DNA of 64,000 bases from Dactylonectria macrodidyma (taxonomy: Eukaryota; Ascomycota; Sordariomycetes; Hypocreales; Nectriaceae). Where the stretch lies: the NCBI GenBank assembly GCA_020744425.1, contig JAGMUV010000029.1, forward strand, positions 558,001 through 622,000. Reading direction: 5' to 3'. The translations under genes and the position numbers were made by a program. Shown one piece after another: positions 42,888 to 53,813 of the stretch. The notes below the pieces were generated by a model. The model was not told the DNA's origin. It searched no databases and saw only the letters and a list, made by a program, of their open reading frames with translations. How positions within the stretch are numbered: the first letter of the stretch is position 1; each line of letters begins with the position of its first letter.

Positions 42888-44350
42888 ATGGCTTCTTCTT
42901 CCTCGGCCTCTGTCTTTTACCCGATACCTCCGCTGCCAAACAAGCGTGGGCAGGGAGCAATCGGAGCGGATCTTATCATCACCTACCATTCTGACCTAGC
43001 CCAGTGCGAAATCCTCCCAGCTAGCTCACGCTATACGAATGCAGGGAACTTCAAGGCCGGGACCTTCCTGCCCTTCTTCCAGCCTGCATTCATTCTTGAC
43101 CTTTGTCCGCGCCTCCTCAGTCCTGAAGATGACGAGATCTCGGGCCTTCCTTTGCTACTCTCCATGTTCAACCCCGGAGCAAAAACAGCGACCTTAGAGG
43201 AGGACTGGGAGGGGAAATGGTTCACCATAGTCGCCCGACTTCTTCCAAACAAACTTACCTTCCATGGCGTAAGTTTAGACGGATGGGAGACAGAAGAAAC
43301 TCAATCTGTGCAGGTTGCGCTAGCACTGCCGCGTGATGGCGGCTTGACTCCGTACGTTCTCTCACGTCGTATTCATACTAGTCATCGATGCTCACAATCC
43401 CATAGTATTGTCCCTCGACTCCTCGGTGATAGCGACGAAGGTGCCCCCTGGCCAAGCTCTTCAGCACATGTATCCCTTGCCGGTCCTGTCGATCTAGACA
43501 CTTTCCATATTAAGGAGGATGTCTGGCCGGAGCCGCTGAGCAAGACTTCGGTGTTCATAAAGCTGGGTTCTTACTTGGTGCCAGAGAACGACCGCCCTCC
43601 TCACAAAGGCGTACACATATGCCACGTCCTCCTCCTCTTCCCCATAGAGCAACAACCATGGAGTTCTCTACTCGGGTGGATGCGACAAGCTGTGAACCCC
43701 TTTCCTAAAGGGTCATGGATTGTATGCAGCGGTCGCGTCTTGGGGGTCCTTAACCGCGATCTTATCCAAGGCCCGCAAGTTGTCGATTCTACTGTCCGGA
43801 TCTTGGTAATTCTCCCTGACGATTGGGAATTCGTTCGGCAGAGTGCCCTGTCTACACATAATACATCCATGCCCACATCGTCGAATCCTGTCAATGAGTT
43901 GCCTACGCCGCCACGACCAGCTGGCCCTGGGGGCGTTGCGAGCAGAAACCCATTCTCGTCTCCAATCCGTAGTCAAAAGCAGTCTCTACAAAAGAAAGCT
44001 AATTCCCCGATACTGCTATCAAAGCACTCAGATCGCGATACGACCAAACCGCCAGCCTGCCCTGGAGAAAAACATACACCACTGACTCTAACTACAATTA
44101 ACGTTAATCCAGTGCTTCCAATTATAAGTTCGGGTATGTCTTGTCTCTTCTAAACCTCTTCTTTAAGCTAACTGGCGATTCAGATAGCGATCATACGGAT
44201 GGTGGTTCAGACACAGAGCAAATATTAGATGACCAGCTCGATCTTACTTCCCCTACTCCGACAGGTAAGAGGAAGCAACAAAGCACTCCTGAGCCAATCC
44301 GAAGCAAGAGAACTACAGCAGGAAAAAGGAGGGCACAGTTATATGACTAG
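42888..44350 (+). CDS. Unknown protein divergent from Helitron 2, possible OB-fold
   Basis: Two exons, 42888-44133 and 44184-44350. The 50-bp intron has a GTATGT donor, an AGCTAAC branch site and a TTCAG end; the join keeps frame and gives 470 residues. I do not recognise the family. The first 340 residues look globular, with alternating hydrophobic strands (AFILDLCPRLLSP, GSWIVCSGRVLGVLNRDL, STVRILVILPDDWEFV). The GSWIVxxGRVLG pattern is what one sees in OB-fold strands of single-strand DNA-binding proteins; this is a weak guess. The last 130 residues are Ser/Pro/Thr-rich and low complexity, ending in a basic tail (GKRKQQSTPEP, KRTTAGKRRAQ) that could be a nuclear signal. It faces away from the Helitron 2 genes and may be Helitron cargo or an accessory gene. 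The ATG at 42888 is in the context ATCAATATGGC. Confidence 0.7.
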
Positions 44351-44964
44351 ATTGCCAGTATTGACTAAAAACATAACCTTCCTGTTTTATTTTGCGAGTC
44401 TTGTCCATCCTCGCTATGCTACGCATCCTGCCTACCCTACGGCATCCGTTACTTCAGGTAGTGGTGTCCCTCTTATCCCCCTGCCTAACACAATAGTTCT
44501 TGACTGAATTAGAGGGGTTTGTTAAATAGTATAGGTGACCACCATAATGGCCCTGTAACGTGTGTGTGTATTATTGTCAAATATTAGGGTGTAAAAAATT
44601 ATGTAGTCTGTGCTTGCCCCTATGCCTTGAGGTTTCAGGGCAAGCTTTATATACTCTTTCTCTTCTGTATAGAATCAGCTAGAAGCTGATTGCTAAGCCT
44701 CGTGGCAATAGGTGGCAATAGGTGGCAACTTTCGCCTCTGACATATCTGACAATTATATAGCTTCTCCTTAAGCTCCCGCCCCTTAAGATCAAGGAGGTA
44801 TAGCTATTCCTGGCTTCCCAATACAGTCTAGCCTAGCAAGGGCTCGGCGAGCCCTCCCCGATTCAGTCCCAAAAGACCACCTAGTCTCACGTGACCACCC
44901 TGCGCCTAGGTATTCCAACATGGTCCAAATCAACAGGGTTAGCATAGGAATGGCTGATAATCCC
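44351..44964. other. Intergenic; short GGCAATAGGT repeats
   Basis: GTGGCAATAG recurs three times in tandem with a 10-base period at about 44702-44730. No gene was recognised. The right end of the Helitron 2 block probably lies here but cannot be placed. Confidence 0.4.
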
Positions 44965-45106
44965 TACTGGGTAGGCGCCTCTAATCCGGCCCCCCCGTGC
45001 GTGGTGCTCCGCACCCACGGGGGGGTCAATGACTCGCAAAAGGTCCCCTTGATTCGCAAAATTTAATACTTAGCTCTAGGCTTATTATAGGAAGGGGGGA
45101 AGTATC

Positions 45107-45126
45107 TTAACCCTAACCCTAACCCT
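45107..45126. repeat. Interstitial telomere-type repeat (CCCTAA)3
   Basis: TTAACCCTAACCCTAACCCT is three units of the fungal telomere repeat, inside the left arm of the inverted-repeat element. Confidence 0.85.
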
Positions 45127-45174
45127 GACTAATAACCCTTGAGCTTTAAAAGCTAGAATTAATATTAAGAAAAA

Positions 45175-45615
45175 TAACGTACATGATAAGCGAGTGCACC
45201 AACCAAGTGAGTGCACCAAAGCAAGTTTACACCTTAAAACACGATTTTTAAAAAACGTCTTAAAAATTCAAACTACGCTTAAAATGGCTATAATTTAAAA
45301 AATAGATGTATTAATTTAATTATAATAATTAATTATTTTTCTAGGGTTTTATAAAAACTCCTTATAAAGTTATTTAAAATAATCTTATTCGCACTGTTTT
45401 TTTTCTTATTTTTATTTTTAAAGAGCTAAGTAAATTTTTTAAAAGTCTAAAAAAAAAACTATCTTATGACTTTTTTATTTAAAGATCTAAAGCTAATTCT
45501 CTAAAATTCCTAGAATTCTGTATCTAATTTTAGAAAATTGAAAATTATGACTTTTAGCTGTACAGTATAAGTGGTGCACTCACTTGGTTGGTGCACTCGC
45601 TTATCATGTACGTTA
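45175..45615. repeat. Inner perfect 44-bp inverted repeat and loop
   Basis: The left arm begins TAACGTACATGATAAGCGAG and contains the direct pair GAGTGCACCAACCAAGTGAGTGCACCA (two GAGTGCACCA copies). The right arm is its exact reverse complement. The ~350-bp interior is strongly AT-rich. Confidence 0.8.
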
Positions 45616-45861
45616 GTTTTTAATATTATTTTTAACTAATAATATAAAGACAGTTATTCTCTAACTTTTATTTCTGAACGAATTTTTATTTTAGCTAGCT
45701 ATTTTAATAGAAACCTTGAATTTTGTGAATCAAGGGGACCTTTTGCGAGTCATTGACCCCCCGTGGGTGCGGAGCACCACGCACGGGGGGGCCGGATTAG
45801 AGGCGCCTACCCAGTATGAATTACTAGTAATCCGTTGGAGTGGTGCTCCGATCCGCTAAAG

Positions 45862-46080
45862 TCATGCGCAATAGATTTGACATTTCCTGTTAAAAGTGGG
45901 GCCTAGGGTTCTGCCACGGGTGACCGCCCGGTCTCCACCTCGGCCATCGTAACACTTTAAATCCACCATCTTACTGATACCCTTCTTCACCAGCTTCATC
46001 ACGCCAGCACAGTTCCTCCAGGCTTCCTTTGGCGGGCCGCTTGCCGGACCGGTCCCTCCTGTTGTCCCAGGTGAAAACAT
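45862..46080 (-). CDS. Small hypothetical ORF (72 codons)
   Basis: ATG at 46080, opening SPGTTGGTGPASGPPKEAW and ending with a Cys near the C-terminus. The composition is protein-like and it has a GT-rich head, but I recognise no family. It may be the end of a longer gene whose other exons are lost. It could equally be a chance frame. Confidence 0.3.
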   Translation of the reverse strand: MFSPGTTGGTGPASGPPKEAWRNCAGVMKLVKKGISKMVDLKCYDGRGGDRAVTRGRTLGPTFNRKCQIYCA

Positions 46081-46628
46081 AATTTAGATAGCATAGTACA
46101 GTGACTTGCAGGAAATGTGTCGCAGTTGCCTAATGTTAAAAGAGTTTCCGCACGGACTACTATCTATAGCGCACTGTAGCCATACCGTGCGTAGTCACTA
46201 ACAGTACGTACCTGTAAAGGATGGGCATAACAAAGCCAGAAACGGCTCTAAGGCGCACACCAGGCAGCAAGGCCAAAAATGAAATGCCGAACCCAGTCCC
46301 TCAGCGCCAAGTCACAATAAACTTTCCTTTATTTCCACCAAAGCCAGGACAAGCCCCATTCTCACAGCAACCATGGTGTCACGGCTCAGTCTCTCCCAAT
46401 ATAATCAGATCGATGCTACTGTATGATTGAGAGCGGCCTGTCGAATGGCAAGATAGCCGAGTCTGTCCGCTGCTGCGACCGCACCGTTCAACAACGACGA
46501 TGGAGGCGCTCGAGCCTGTGTATGAAGGCACAAAAAAGCAAACATGATCCTAGAATTTGATGATAGTTGTTACACATCTATGATCGGGTTACAGTAACAA
46601 GAACTTTCCTCAGTCATCTTGACGTGTT
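46081..46628. other. Intergenic, nothing recognised
   Basis: This is the downstream flank of the NLR gene. Only short frames without domains were found. Confidence 0.4.
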
Positions 46629-49600
46629 CTAATTTCTCCACTCTAGTAACGTAGACACAGTTGAGATGGTATCAGGATGCTTAGGGCCCAGGACTTGACG
46701 TTGAGCTTCAGCACAGGTCTCCATCAACGCCAAGGCGTCATCATGTCGGCCTTGACTTTTCCAGGTGAAAGCGAGGTTAGCCATGCTGGTCAGCGTAGAA
46801 GGATGATCAGCTCCGAGTTTCATCTTACGAGTCTCCATCACTTGCACCTCTAGCTTCTCTGCCTCCTCCCATCGGCCCTGGTTCCTGAATGTTGATGCAA
46901 GATTGGCCATGCCGCTCAGCGTAGAAGGATGATCAGCTCCGAGTTTCGTCTCGAAAGTGTCCATTACTTGCACAAATAGCTTCTCTGCCTCCTCCCATCG
47001 GCCCTGGTTCCTGAATGTTGATGCAAGATTGGCCATGCTGGTCAGCGTATCCGGATGATCAGGTCCGAGTTTCGTCTTGCGAGTTTCCATCACTTGCACG
47101 TCTAGCTTCTCTGCCTCCTCCCATCGGCCCTGGTTCCTGTATGTTGATGCAAGATTGCCCATACTGGTCAGCGTAGAAGGATGATCAGCTCCTAATTCCT
47201 GTTCTCGTATCTCTACTGCCTCTTTAATAAGCTTCTCTGCATTTCTCCATTTGCCCTCAAATCTAAAGTATCCAGCCATATGACGGAGAAGAGATGCTTT
47301 TGCTTTGGCCTCATGTCTCGAGTTTAACCCACTTAACCGTAGCACAGCGTTTGCGTGTGAGAGATATGCGGCGCATATTGCTCGGGTTTCGTATTTGCCG
47401 TGCGGATACATATATGATACCGTCATAAGTGCTTCCTTACCGAATCGGCCGATCGTGTCCCGGTTGGTAAGCCACTTCTGCGTCACCAGCTGCACAAGAC
47501 GGTGCATGTCGAAGCTGCCGCTGTTCTCCTCCGTCACGAACGAGAAAGCCTTCAGAATACCCAAAGCTTCTGTAAGCTCTATATCGCTCCGCGGGACCCC
47601 GTTCCGTTCGCCGTAATGCGATATAAACTGCACTGGGATATCTTGGCGATCGAGAATGCTCATGAAGGATAGGAGCTCGCTAGCCAAGGCGTGCTGCTGC
47701 TCAATCTGCTGGAACGAAAGAATCCATGTTTGCGCCACTGCCTGGGGAGCCTTGGAGTCTCGCCCAACCGTCTCGAACTCCTTACTGAGCAGGTGCACGA
47801 TGTCCTTGTCGCTATTGCTTAGCAGTTGAAGGTACTTGGCCACTGTTATACTGGTCTCCTGAATAAACGCAGCGCCCTGGGCCAGCGCCAGCGGCAAATG
47901 CTCCAATTGAGACGATAGCATGAGCAAGTCAGCGGAGGCTGCGCTGATACCTTTAAGCCTCACACGAAGCAGCTGTTCCGACTCATCCTCAGTCATACGA
48001 AGCACCTCGATTGGCTGCTGTCCTTTTGTCAACCTGACTCCCACCTGCTTGTTCCTCGTCGTGATAAGAATCGTCCCGTGGGCAAATTCAGGCAAGTATC
48101 GTGCAAGATTCCTCTCGTCTTTCGACTCGGCGGAGCTTATAGCAGTATCCGCCGACTGACCAAAGAAGAGCTGTGCGTCATCTGCGTTGTCGATGACCAT
48201 GAGCCACTCTCCATGGCCCTTCTTCTCTAGCCAACCTTTCACCAATAGCAGCACATCAACTTTGGGTTCCGCATAGCCAGGGATCTGGTATTCTTGTGCG
48301 ATAGATGCAAATGCTTGGCGAAAGCGTTCTGCACTACTAGCATGGACCCAGAAAATAGACACTGTAGGATATGTCTCTTGCAGCCAGAACACATATGCTA
48401 AGGCAATTTGTGTTTTCCTATTATATATTAAACCATAAGTATAGACAGGAAGGTCAGGTAACCCACCCAGTACCACCTAAGCCATGTAGTGATACTCTTG
48501 CCTGAGAAGTGCCACTCGTCCGTTGTGTGTGTCCCAGCTGAACCTTCAATGTATGAAAGATTTCTAAACGTCCCACAAAATCCGGATTACTTGTGTAGGG
48601 AATAAGAACTAGATTTAATTTAGTCCTAGTAACCATTCGTTAGTTGCGTTTTTTACTTACACTTCGCAGTAAATGTCCCTTGGTGATTTGGTCCATCTTG
48701 CATAGGGACTATTGAAGGCACCCAATGTTCCAAGAAAGCCTTAGTACATGTCGCCGTCATAGCAGCAGCATACCTCTGCCACACCTTCGTTTTGTGGCTG
48801 TCAGCATAGTCACAGGCGCCCTTGATCACTATGCAAGGGAAGGTATCCCACACCCCAGCACCTTCCATCTCAAATCCGATAACACTCTCTTGTCGGGCGA
48901 TGTCATCGCGCTCTTCTCCAGACTTCATCACTGTGTCGCCGGATGCGATTAAGCCGAGATGCACTGCTGGCTGTGGTATATCCTGATCGAGCCGACGGCG
49001 CTGAACGAGCCCGCCGCTACACCCGCACTCCTCGCACGTCTTCCCGTCGCTGATATGACGATATGTCGCGTCAAATAGCCTATCATGCGCGACACCTGGG
49101 TACATTGCTTCCAACTCGGGCTCTTTCTGAAGCTCATCAAGATACAGAGCTATCTTGCTTCGTAACATCTTTCGGCCGCGAATGCCCTCCAGCTTCGCCA
49201 GTAGCGCGCGAATTTCTGGGTTAGGTCTCCCCAGTGATTCTAGAAGAGTATTTTTGCGAATGAAACGCTCGGGAAGCCGTCGTCCGAAGTCGTATTGAAT
49301 GACGCCATTGCTCAGGATAACATCGCCAAGGACGATCTCAGTATTACTGCCGGGCACAAAGGGCACCGCACCACAAATACCAACGACAAGAGCTAGCTTG
49401 ATGTTGGGGAAGCTAGCACTGCAGTGGGCCGCGACAGCAGCGGAATTGGCCCTCCCCATACCTGGCATATAGGCGAGCACGACGTTATGCCGGCCGATGG
49501 AACCCGTAGAGTAGGCATTGGGATCGCCTTGTGCTTTGTCGTAGTGGGGGCCGTCATCGTCCCAATGGTGGTCGAAGAGAGCCTCGACAGCATCTGCCTC

Positions 49601-49666
49601 AATAGTGAGGGCGCAGATGATGGCAATATGGAAGCCGAGACGGGTAGTCGGGCGTGCAGGCTCCAT
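46629..49666 (-). CDS. NLR protein: PNP-like domain, NB-ARC, TPR
   Basis: Fungal NLR-type (STAND) receptor of 978 residues in three exons: 49666-48661, 48608-48467 and 48417-46629. Intron 1 has GTAAGT, CTAAC and TAG signals. Intron 2 (GTGGGT donor, AATAG end) cuts the P-loop, which after joining reads HGLGGTGKTQIALAY. The N-terminal domain (about residues 12-320) is purine/uridine-phosphorylase-like (IAIICALTIEADAVEALFD, VVGICGAVPF, GFEMEGAGVWD). The NB-ARC part has WLMVIDNADD (kinase 2), ILITTRNKQVG and HLPLALAQGAAFI. At the C-terminus about four 42-residue TPRs are almost identical (NLASTFRNQGRWEEAEKL repeated). Such proteins are thought to act in non-self recognition or programmed cell death. 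The frame is intact. Identical repeats suggest recent expansion or concerted evolution. Confidence 0.88.
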
Positions 49667-50958
49667 GCCGTTTCTAGGGGCTAGCGCAGTTCAACAAGCA
49701 ATATGAATCTCACTACGTGATGAGGAAAGATGTGAGGAAAGATGTGAGGAAGAGTAAGAGCGGGGTTCCTCTCCTATCCAGCCTCGTGCGGGTGAAATGA
49801 TTTCTTCGGGTATATTTATATCCGATGACATAGCAAATCAGACCTCGCTCTTACCCTAGTGCCATGTTCGAACTCGCTTGCGTTAATCGTATGAAATGTG
49901 CACATATATATATGCTTGGTGCACGCAACAAATATATCACGATGCTCGTAAAGCTTGATCGTTGTAATTAGTACTATTTTTAGTGCCTTTAGTGTGGGGC
50001 ATAGGCATCTCAGAATCGGAGCCTCAGGCATCCACATCAAAGAACCTGAGTCCAAATCATAACAGCCTTAGCTATCAATCAACTGTCAGCTAGCAGCAAG
50101 ATGGCTATCAGCGATATAGCCAATCGGACCGAGTTTGGGGCAAATGATAGGTATGGATTATATGATCAGATGAATGCCAACAAGGCTATCTCAATGACAG
50201 TATTATTCCACGTTATTCTACGGTGACTGTTCTGCTTCCTGGGACACGACTGCTGAGGTCTTTCCCCTCATCTAGCCGTGGTCTTCCACGGTCAGCTGAC
50301 GTGGCTTGTCCGGCAAAACCTCGGTAGATCCTTTCTGGGGATTTCCCTGGGCCTCCCGGCCTGACATAAGCACAGTAATGTCAGGGTGATTGAGGTAACT
50401 GGCTGTGTTGATAGCTGAGGAGCTGGTGTCCTTATGATAGCTAGGTCCTTGAGTTAATGTACTAATAGGTTGAAGGTAGATCGCTGTGCTTACTGCTCGG
50501 TCTAGGGTAGGGCTATTAGTCGGTCCTGTCGGTCCTGAGTAAAGCTCACGTGACTATTACAGGGTTCTGGCCGTTCTGACCGCTTGGTCAGACCAAGGCC
50601 GCGACATGGGTCGCGACAGAAATGTTAATGCCATCTAGTAAGAATACGCTGTAAGCAACTGAATTCGCACTGTGATAAGCCGCAAGTCCATAATGTGTCC
50701 GTCTGCAAGTCACTGTAATTACTATTCAAATAGGTGTTTATTTCTCATTTCATTCTAAACAGAATGTTTATATTAATGTCACATAATACCTTAGATAGCA
50801 AGTCCAAGTCTTTTTATTTACCGCTATAATCATATACGCATATCTAAATGCAAAAGAATACTGTTGCTTTCTCTCTAATTAACTGACGCTCTCTTCTTAA
50901 CCATTATCGCAACCGCCTTGGGCTCAGACACCTAATTTCCGGGCCTAGAATAAGCTCA
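49667..50958. other. Intergenic; possible decayed LTR
   Basis: A short GATGTGAGGAAA tandem repeat lies near 49724-49755 upstream of the NLR start. From about 50180 to 50625 the minus strand begins TGTCGCGACCCATGTCGCGG and later reads MSGREAQGNPQKG, which could be an LTR followed by the start of a gag-like frame. No second LTR or target duplication was found, so this is only a suggestion. Confidence 0.3.
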
Positions 50959-51933
50959 TTACTTTTCATTGTAACTAGAAGCAGATTGGTCGAAGATCTT
51001 TATAGAATTAATAAGCCAGTAGGCCTCAGTAAAGGCAGCTGGGTTGGCGGCGACGTAATCATTACAGTTGGATGAGAGGGCAGAGCACTCAGGATTGGTA
51101 TTCCAGATCTCAGCGGAGCCAGCCCAGTCGCCGCAGAAGGTGGTGTCGAAGACTAGGTTGTTGCTCATAAAATAGGTATCTATGTTACAGCTAGAGCCGA
51201 TGAAGCGCGCAGTAGGCAAGCCCCACGTAGACGGGTCAAGAAATTCGGTCTTCATGTTGTCAGGGATCTGATTGCGGGCGAAAAACCAGATAGAAATGTG
51301 ATTTGAGTTCCACTCCATAGCATATACACCGCCACCATTAGCATTAAAGCCATTACCATAATTCTGATAATTGGCAGTGCTTTGGCCGCAGCCGGTGTGA
51401 GCATAACCAGCGTTACAGTCAGACTCTAATAATGTAGTACTTTCTAGAGTTCCTTCGTTTGTAATATAGCAGCCGAAACTGGTGTGAAGAGTGATAGTAT
51501 TGTAAACTTGAGTATTAACACCCTCAATAATGTCAATCTCTCCAGAGGCGGACCAGTTAGGTCCGAAGAGCCACATAGCAGGCCAGACTCCACAGATGCT
51601 ACCGGGCATATGGGTGATATCGGCAATAAAGAGGCCGTGGGTGAAAGATGCTTTAGAAGTTACACGGACTGATTTGCGGCCACTGGCAGGGCTGACTGTA
51701 GTGGTATCAACACCCATATAGATGGCACCATTACGGTCGCCAGCGAGACCTTCGCTAACAGCAGTCTCAAAATCAACATACTCAACGAAGCCATTGGTTG
51801 GGTCCTCCTCGTTGAAAAAGTCGAATGAGGTAAAGAAGTTCGTAGTATCATAGGTGACGCTAAGGGTGTACGTGGTGGCGTGGGCGACTTTACTAAGGAC
51901 CAAGAGGCTAAGGACAGGATTTAAGGGATGCAT
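50959..51933 (-). CDS. Secreted GH16 endo-beta-1,3(4)-glucanase
   Basis: Single-exon gene of 324 codons for a glycoside hydrolase of family 16, which cuts beta-1,3 or mixed-linkage glucans outside the cell. The first ~20 residues (HPLNPVLSLLVLSKVAHATT) form a signal peptide. The catalytic strand reads GEIDIIEG, giving E132 as nucleophile, D134 as helper and E137 as acid/base, the family ExDxxE pattern. Supporting blocks are GVWPAMWLFGP before it and VYAMEWNSNHISIWFF after it, matching the substrate-cleft strands. Several cysteines (CGQS, SSCNIDTYF, FCGDWAG) fit a secreted, disulphide-bonded protein. The ATG at 51933 directly precedes the signal peptide. No damage is seen. Confidence 0.9.
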   Translation of the reverse strand: MHPLNPVLSLLVLSKVAHATTYTLSVTYDTTNFFTSFDFFNEEDPTNGFVEYVDFETAVSEGLAGDRNGAIYMGVDTTTVSPASGRKSVRVTSKASFTHGLFIADITHMPGSICGVWPAMWLFGPNWSASGEIDIIEGVNTQVYNTITLHTSFGCYITNEGTLESTTLLESDCNAGYAHTGCGQSTANYQNYGNGFNANGGGVYAMEWNSNHISIWFFARNQIPDNMKTEFLDPSTWGLPTARFIGSSCNIDTYFMSNNLVFDTTFCGDWAGSAEIWNTNPECSALSSNCNDYVAANPAAFTEAYWLINSIKIFDQSASSYNEK

Positions 51934-52755
51934 GATTGTCTGAAGGGAGGGTATTTTTGAATCGAGTCTTTGAAGTTTTCAGATAGAATAGGGACATACT
52001 AGATTATTTAAGCTGATAGGATATAAGCATCAAGACACATCAGTTTGGCTTGGAACAAGCAGGGAAGGGACTTGCCTAATAAGACGAATGAATTGGGAAT
52101 CACCAAGATCTAAATCTTCTACCACCTTATCGTACTCCACAACCCCGGGAGACTGGTCGGGTTGCCAGTTTGGTACTGTGCATCGCATCGAGCCGATTAA
52201 AATTCAACTACAAGCCCTCAATCAGGCATTAAGTGAATGTTTAATCTGCTGTAGTAACAACTGGTGCCGGCGAATCGGCGAACAAATGGTACAAGCCCAT
52301 ACGCCATCCACATTCTGCCTGTGCATGCGCCACAGTTGGTCCGTTTTTGGGCACTTTTGACAAAATTACAATAATGGACTACTGACGCTGGACCCGCACC
52401 CCACTGTATAGTTAGCCCACGGAAGAAGTCCTATCTACTTTGAGTAATATATATGGAGGATGTGTTTGGACACCGATTGAGATGGGTAGCCGTTTTTGTA
52501 TCCCAGTTCTGATAAAAATAGCCGACTAATAGGAGGCGGAGGCATGATTAGATACCGTCTTTAGTCTTAGCTATTTAAAGTCATGAATAGCTACTTAGTC
52601 AATTAGTGAGGAGAAAGTCAAAAAAGAGAGCGGGTAGAGAAGGAGGGAAAAAAAAACCTTCCTAACTATTTAAGTTGCGAATATTGCTTTAGACATTTAG
52701 TATATAAGCAAGACCTTAAACCCGATTGCCTTCTTTTTTCTTTGGAAGGGGAAAG
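51934..52755. other. Intergenic, nothing recognised
   Basis: This is the upstream flank shared by the GH16 gene (minus) and the next plus-strand gene. Purine-rich runs (near 52610-52660) are present but no gene. Confidence 0.4.
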
Positions 52756-53272
52756 ATGCAAAGCGGATATAAAATGAATGCGGCGCAGCTGTGCTACGGA
52801 TGTGTAAGTGTATCTTTCTGCATTACTACTTCGTTCGCTGTTTTAATATCGTCAGCAGCTTTTCGACGTTGATGTTCGCAAGCAAGACGGTCGGTTCATC
52901 CTAAAACGATCAACTCTCATGAGAATACGACCTATTATACTACTCGGAAACATGGAATTTTCCCTGACCCTATCAGGTTCTACAGATTTCAGATTGAATA
53001 TCTATGGCCCAGCAGATCAGCGTGGCCTTGTCGGCAATCTCCTAGGAGACGATAAAGTGTACTTACAGCAACCTGCAACTGTACGGAAGGGGATTGTCTA
53101 CGATAACCCTCAATGGCTCTACGCACCCGGGGAACAGCGTGATTTAACTCGATATGTAAAATACGATGGGCAAGAGCTAGAATCATGGACATCAATGGCA
53201 ATTCAAGAAATGATAGATTACCAAGAGACTAGGTGTATGTGGTGGCGACGGCTCTTTTGTAAAGGGAAGTAG
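52756..53272 (+). CDS. Short protein resembling the N-terminus of Rad5/SNF2-type proteins
   Basis: Two exons, 52756-52803 and 52856-53272, joined in phase 0 across a 52-bp GTAAGT...CAG intron, giving 154 residues. The sequence resembles the region in front of the helicase in fungal HLTF/Rad5-like SNF2 proteins: it opens MNAAQLCYGC, continues with FDVDVRKQDGRF, and has VYLQQPATVRKGIVYDNPQW followed by YAPGEQRDLTRYV. It then stops (RRLFCKGK) with no helicase domain downstream. It is either a truncated gene fragment or a short orphan that keeps only this part. No internal damage is seen. The assignment rests on motif memory only. Confidence 0.5.
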
Positions 53273-53813
53273 TAGTATAGTAACATAGGACTCTTTGATG
53301 CCTCCATATTATCATGTTCTTCAGTGTGTGAATGCTTGAGGTCTGGATTCTGAGATTCCCATGCCCCACGCTAAAGGGACTAAAAATATTGACTAATTAA
53401 AACGATTAAGCTTCCTGACGAATTCCCACCAACATGCATTCACTACTTAATCGAATGGAAATGTTGACGCACTCTTATCGTTATACAAAAAGCGACAATA
53501 ATGATAGTCCAACTTAAAGACAGATGCTGACGGAGGCTCCTATAACTACCGGCATCCCAGCATAGATCAGAAAGCTAATGAATGCTGCACTGTATATAGA
53601 TAACAATACATTTCCAAAGTGGACGTAGGCCCCGTCAGCTTATCTTTTTAGGCCAGTTTTGGCTCATTTTTACTCTTACTAAGTCGTTCAGTGTATTGAC
53701 AGTCCATATCAACCATATTGGTACTGTGTCACGTGGTCCGCGTTCCCAATTCCCATGTCACATGGAGTCAACCCGAAATTTTCGACTCAGCATTGCTTGA
53801 TTAGATTTACAGA
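53273..53813. other. Intergenic, nothing recognised
   Basis: No SNF2 helicase motifs were found here in any frame, so the preceding short gene has no obvious continuation. Confidence 0.4.

Larger units (their letters stand above)
44965..45816. mobile_element. 852-bp inverted-repeat element without a gene
   Basis: Terminal inverted repeats of about 100 bp start TACTGGGTAGGCGCCTCTAA at 44965 and mirror it at 45816. Each repeat holds its own hairpin-forming core (CCCCCCCGTG ... CACGGGGGGG). Inside lies a second, perfect 44-bp inverted repeat (45175-45218 and 45572-45615) around AT-rich DNA. No open frame of note is present, so it would be a non-autonomous (MITE-like) element, possibly one nested in another. 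No target duplication was found at the outer edge. Confidence 0.75.

Noticed and set aside
45107..45126. Chromosome end at the telomere repeats
   Set aside because: Only three units are present and unique genes continue on both sides, so it is interstitial.
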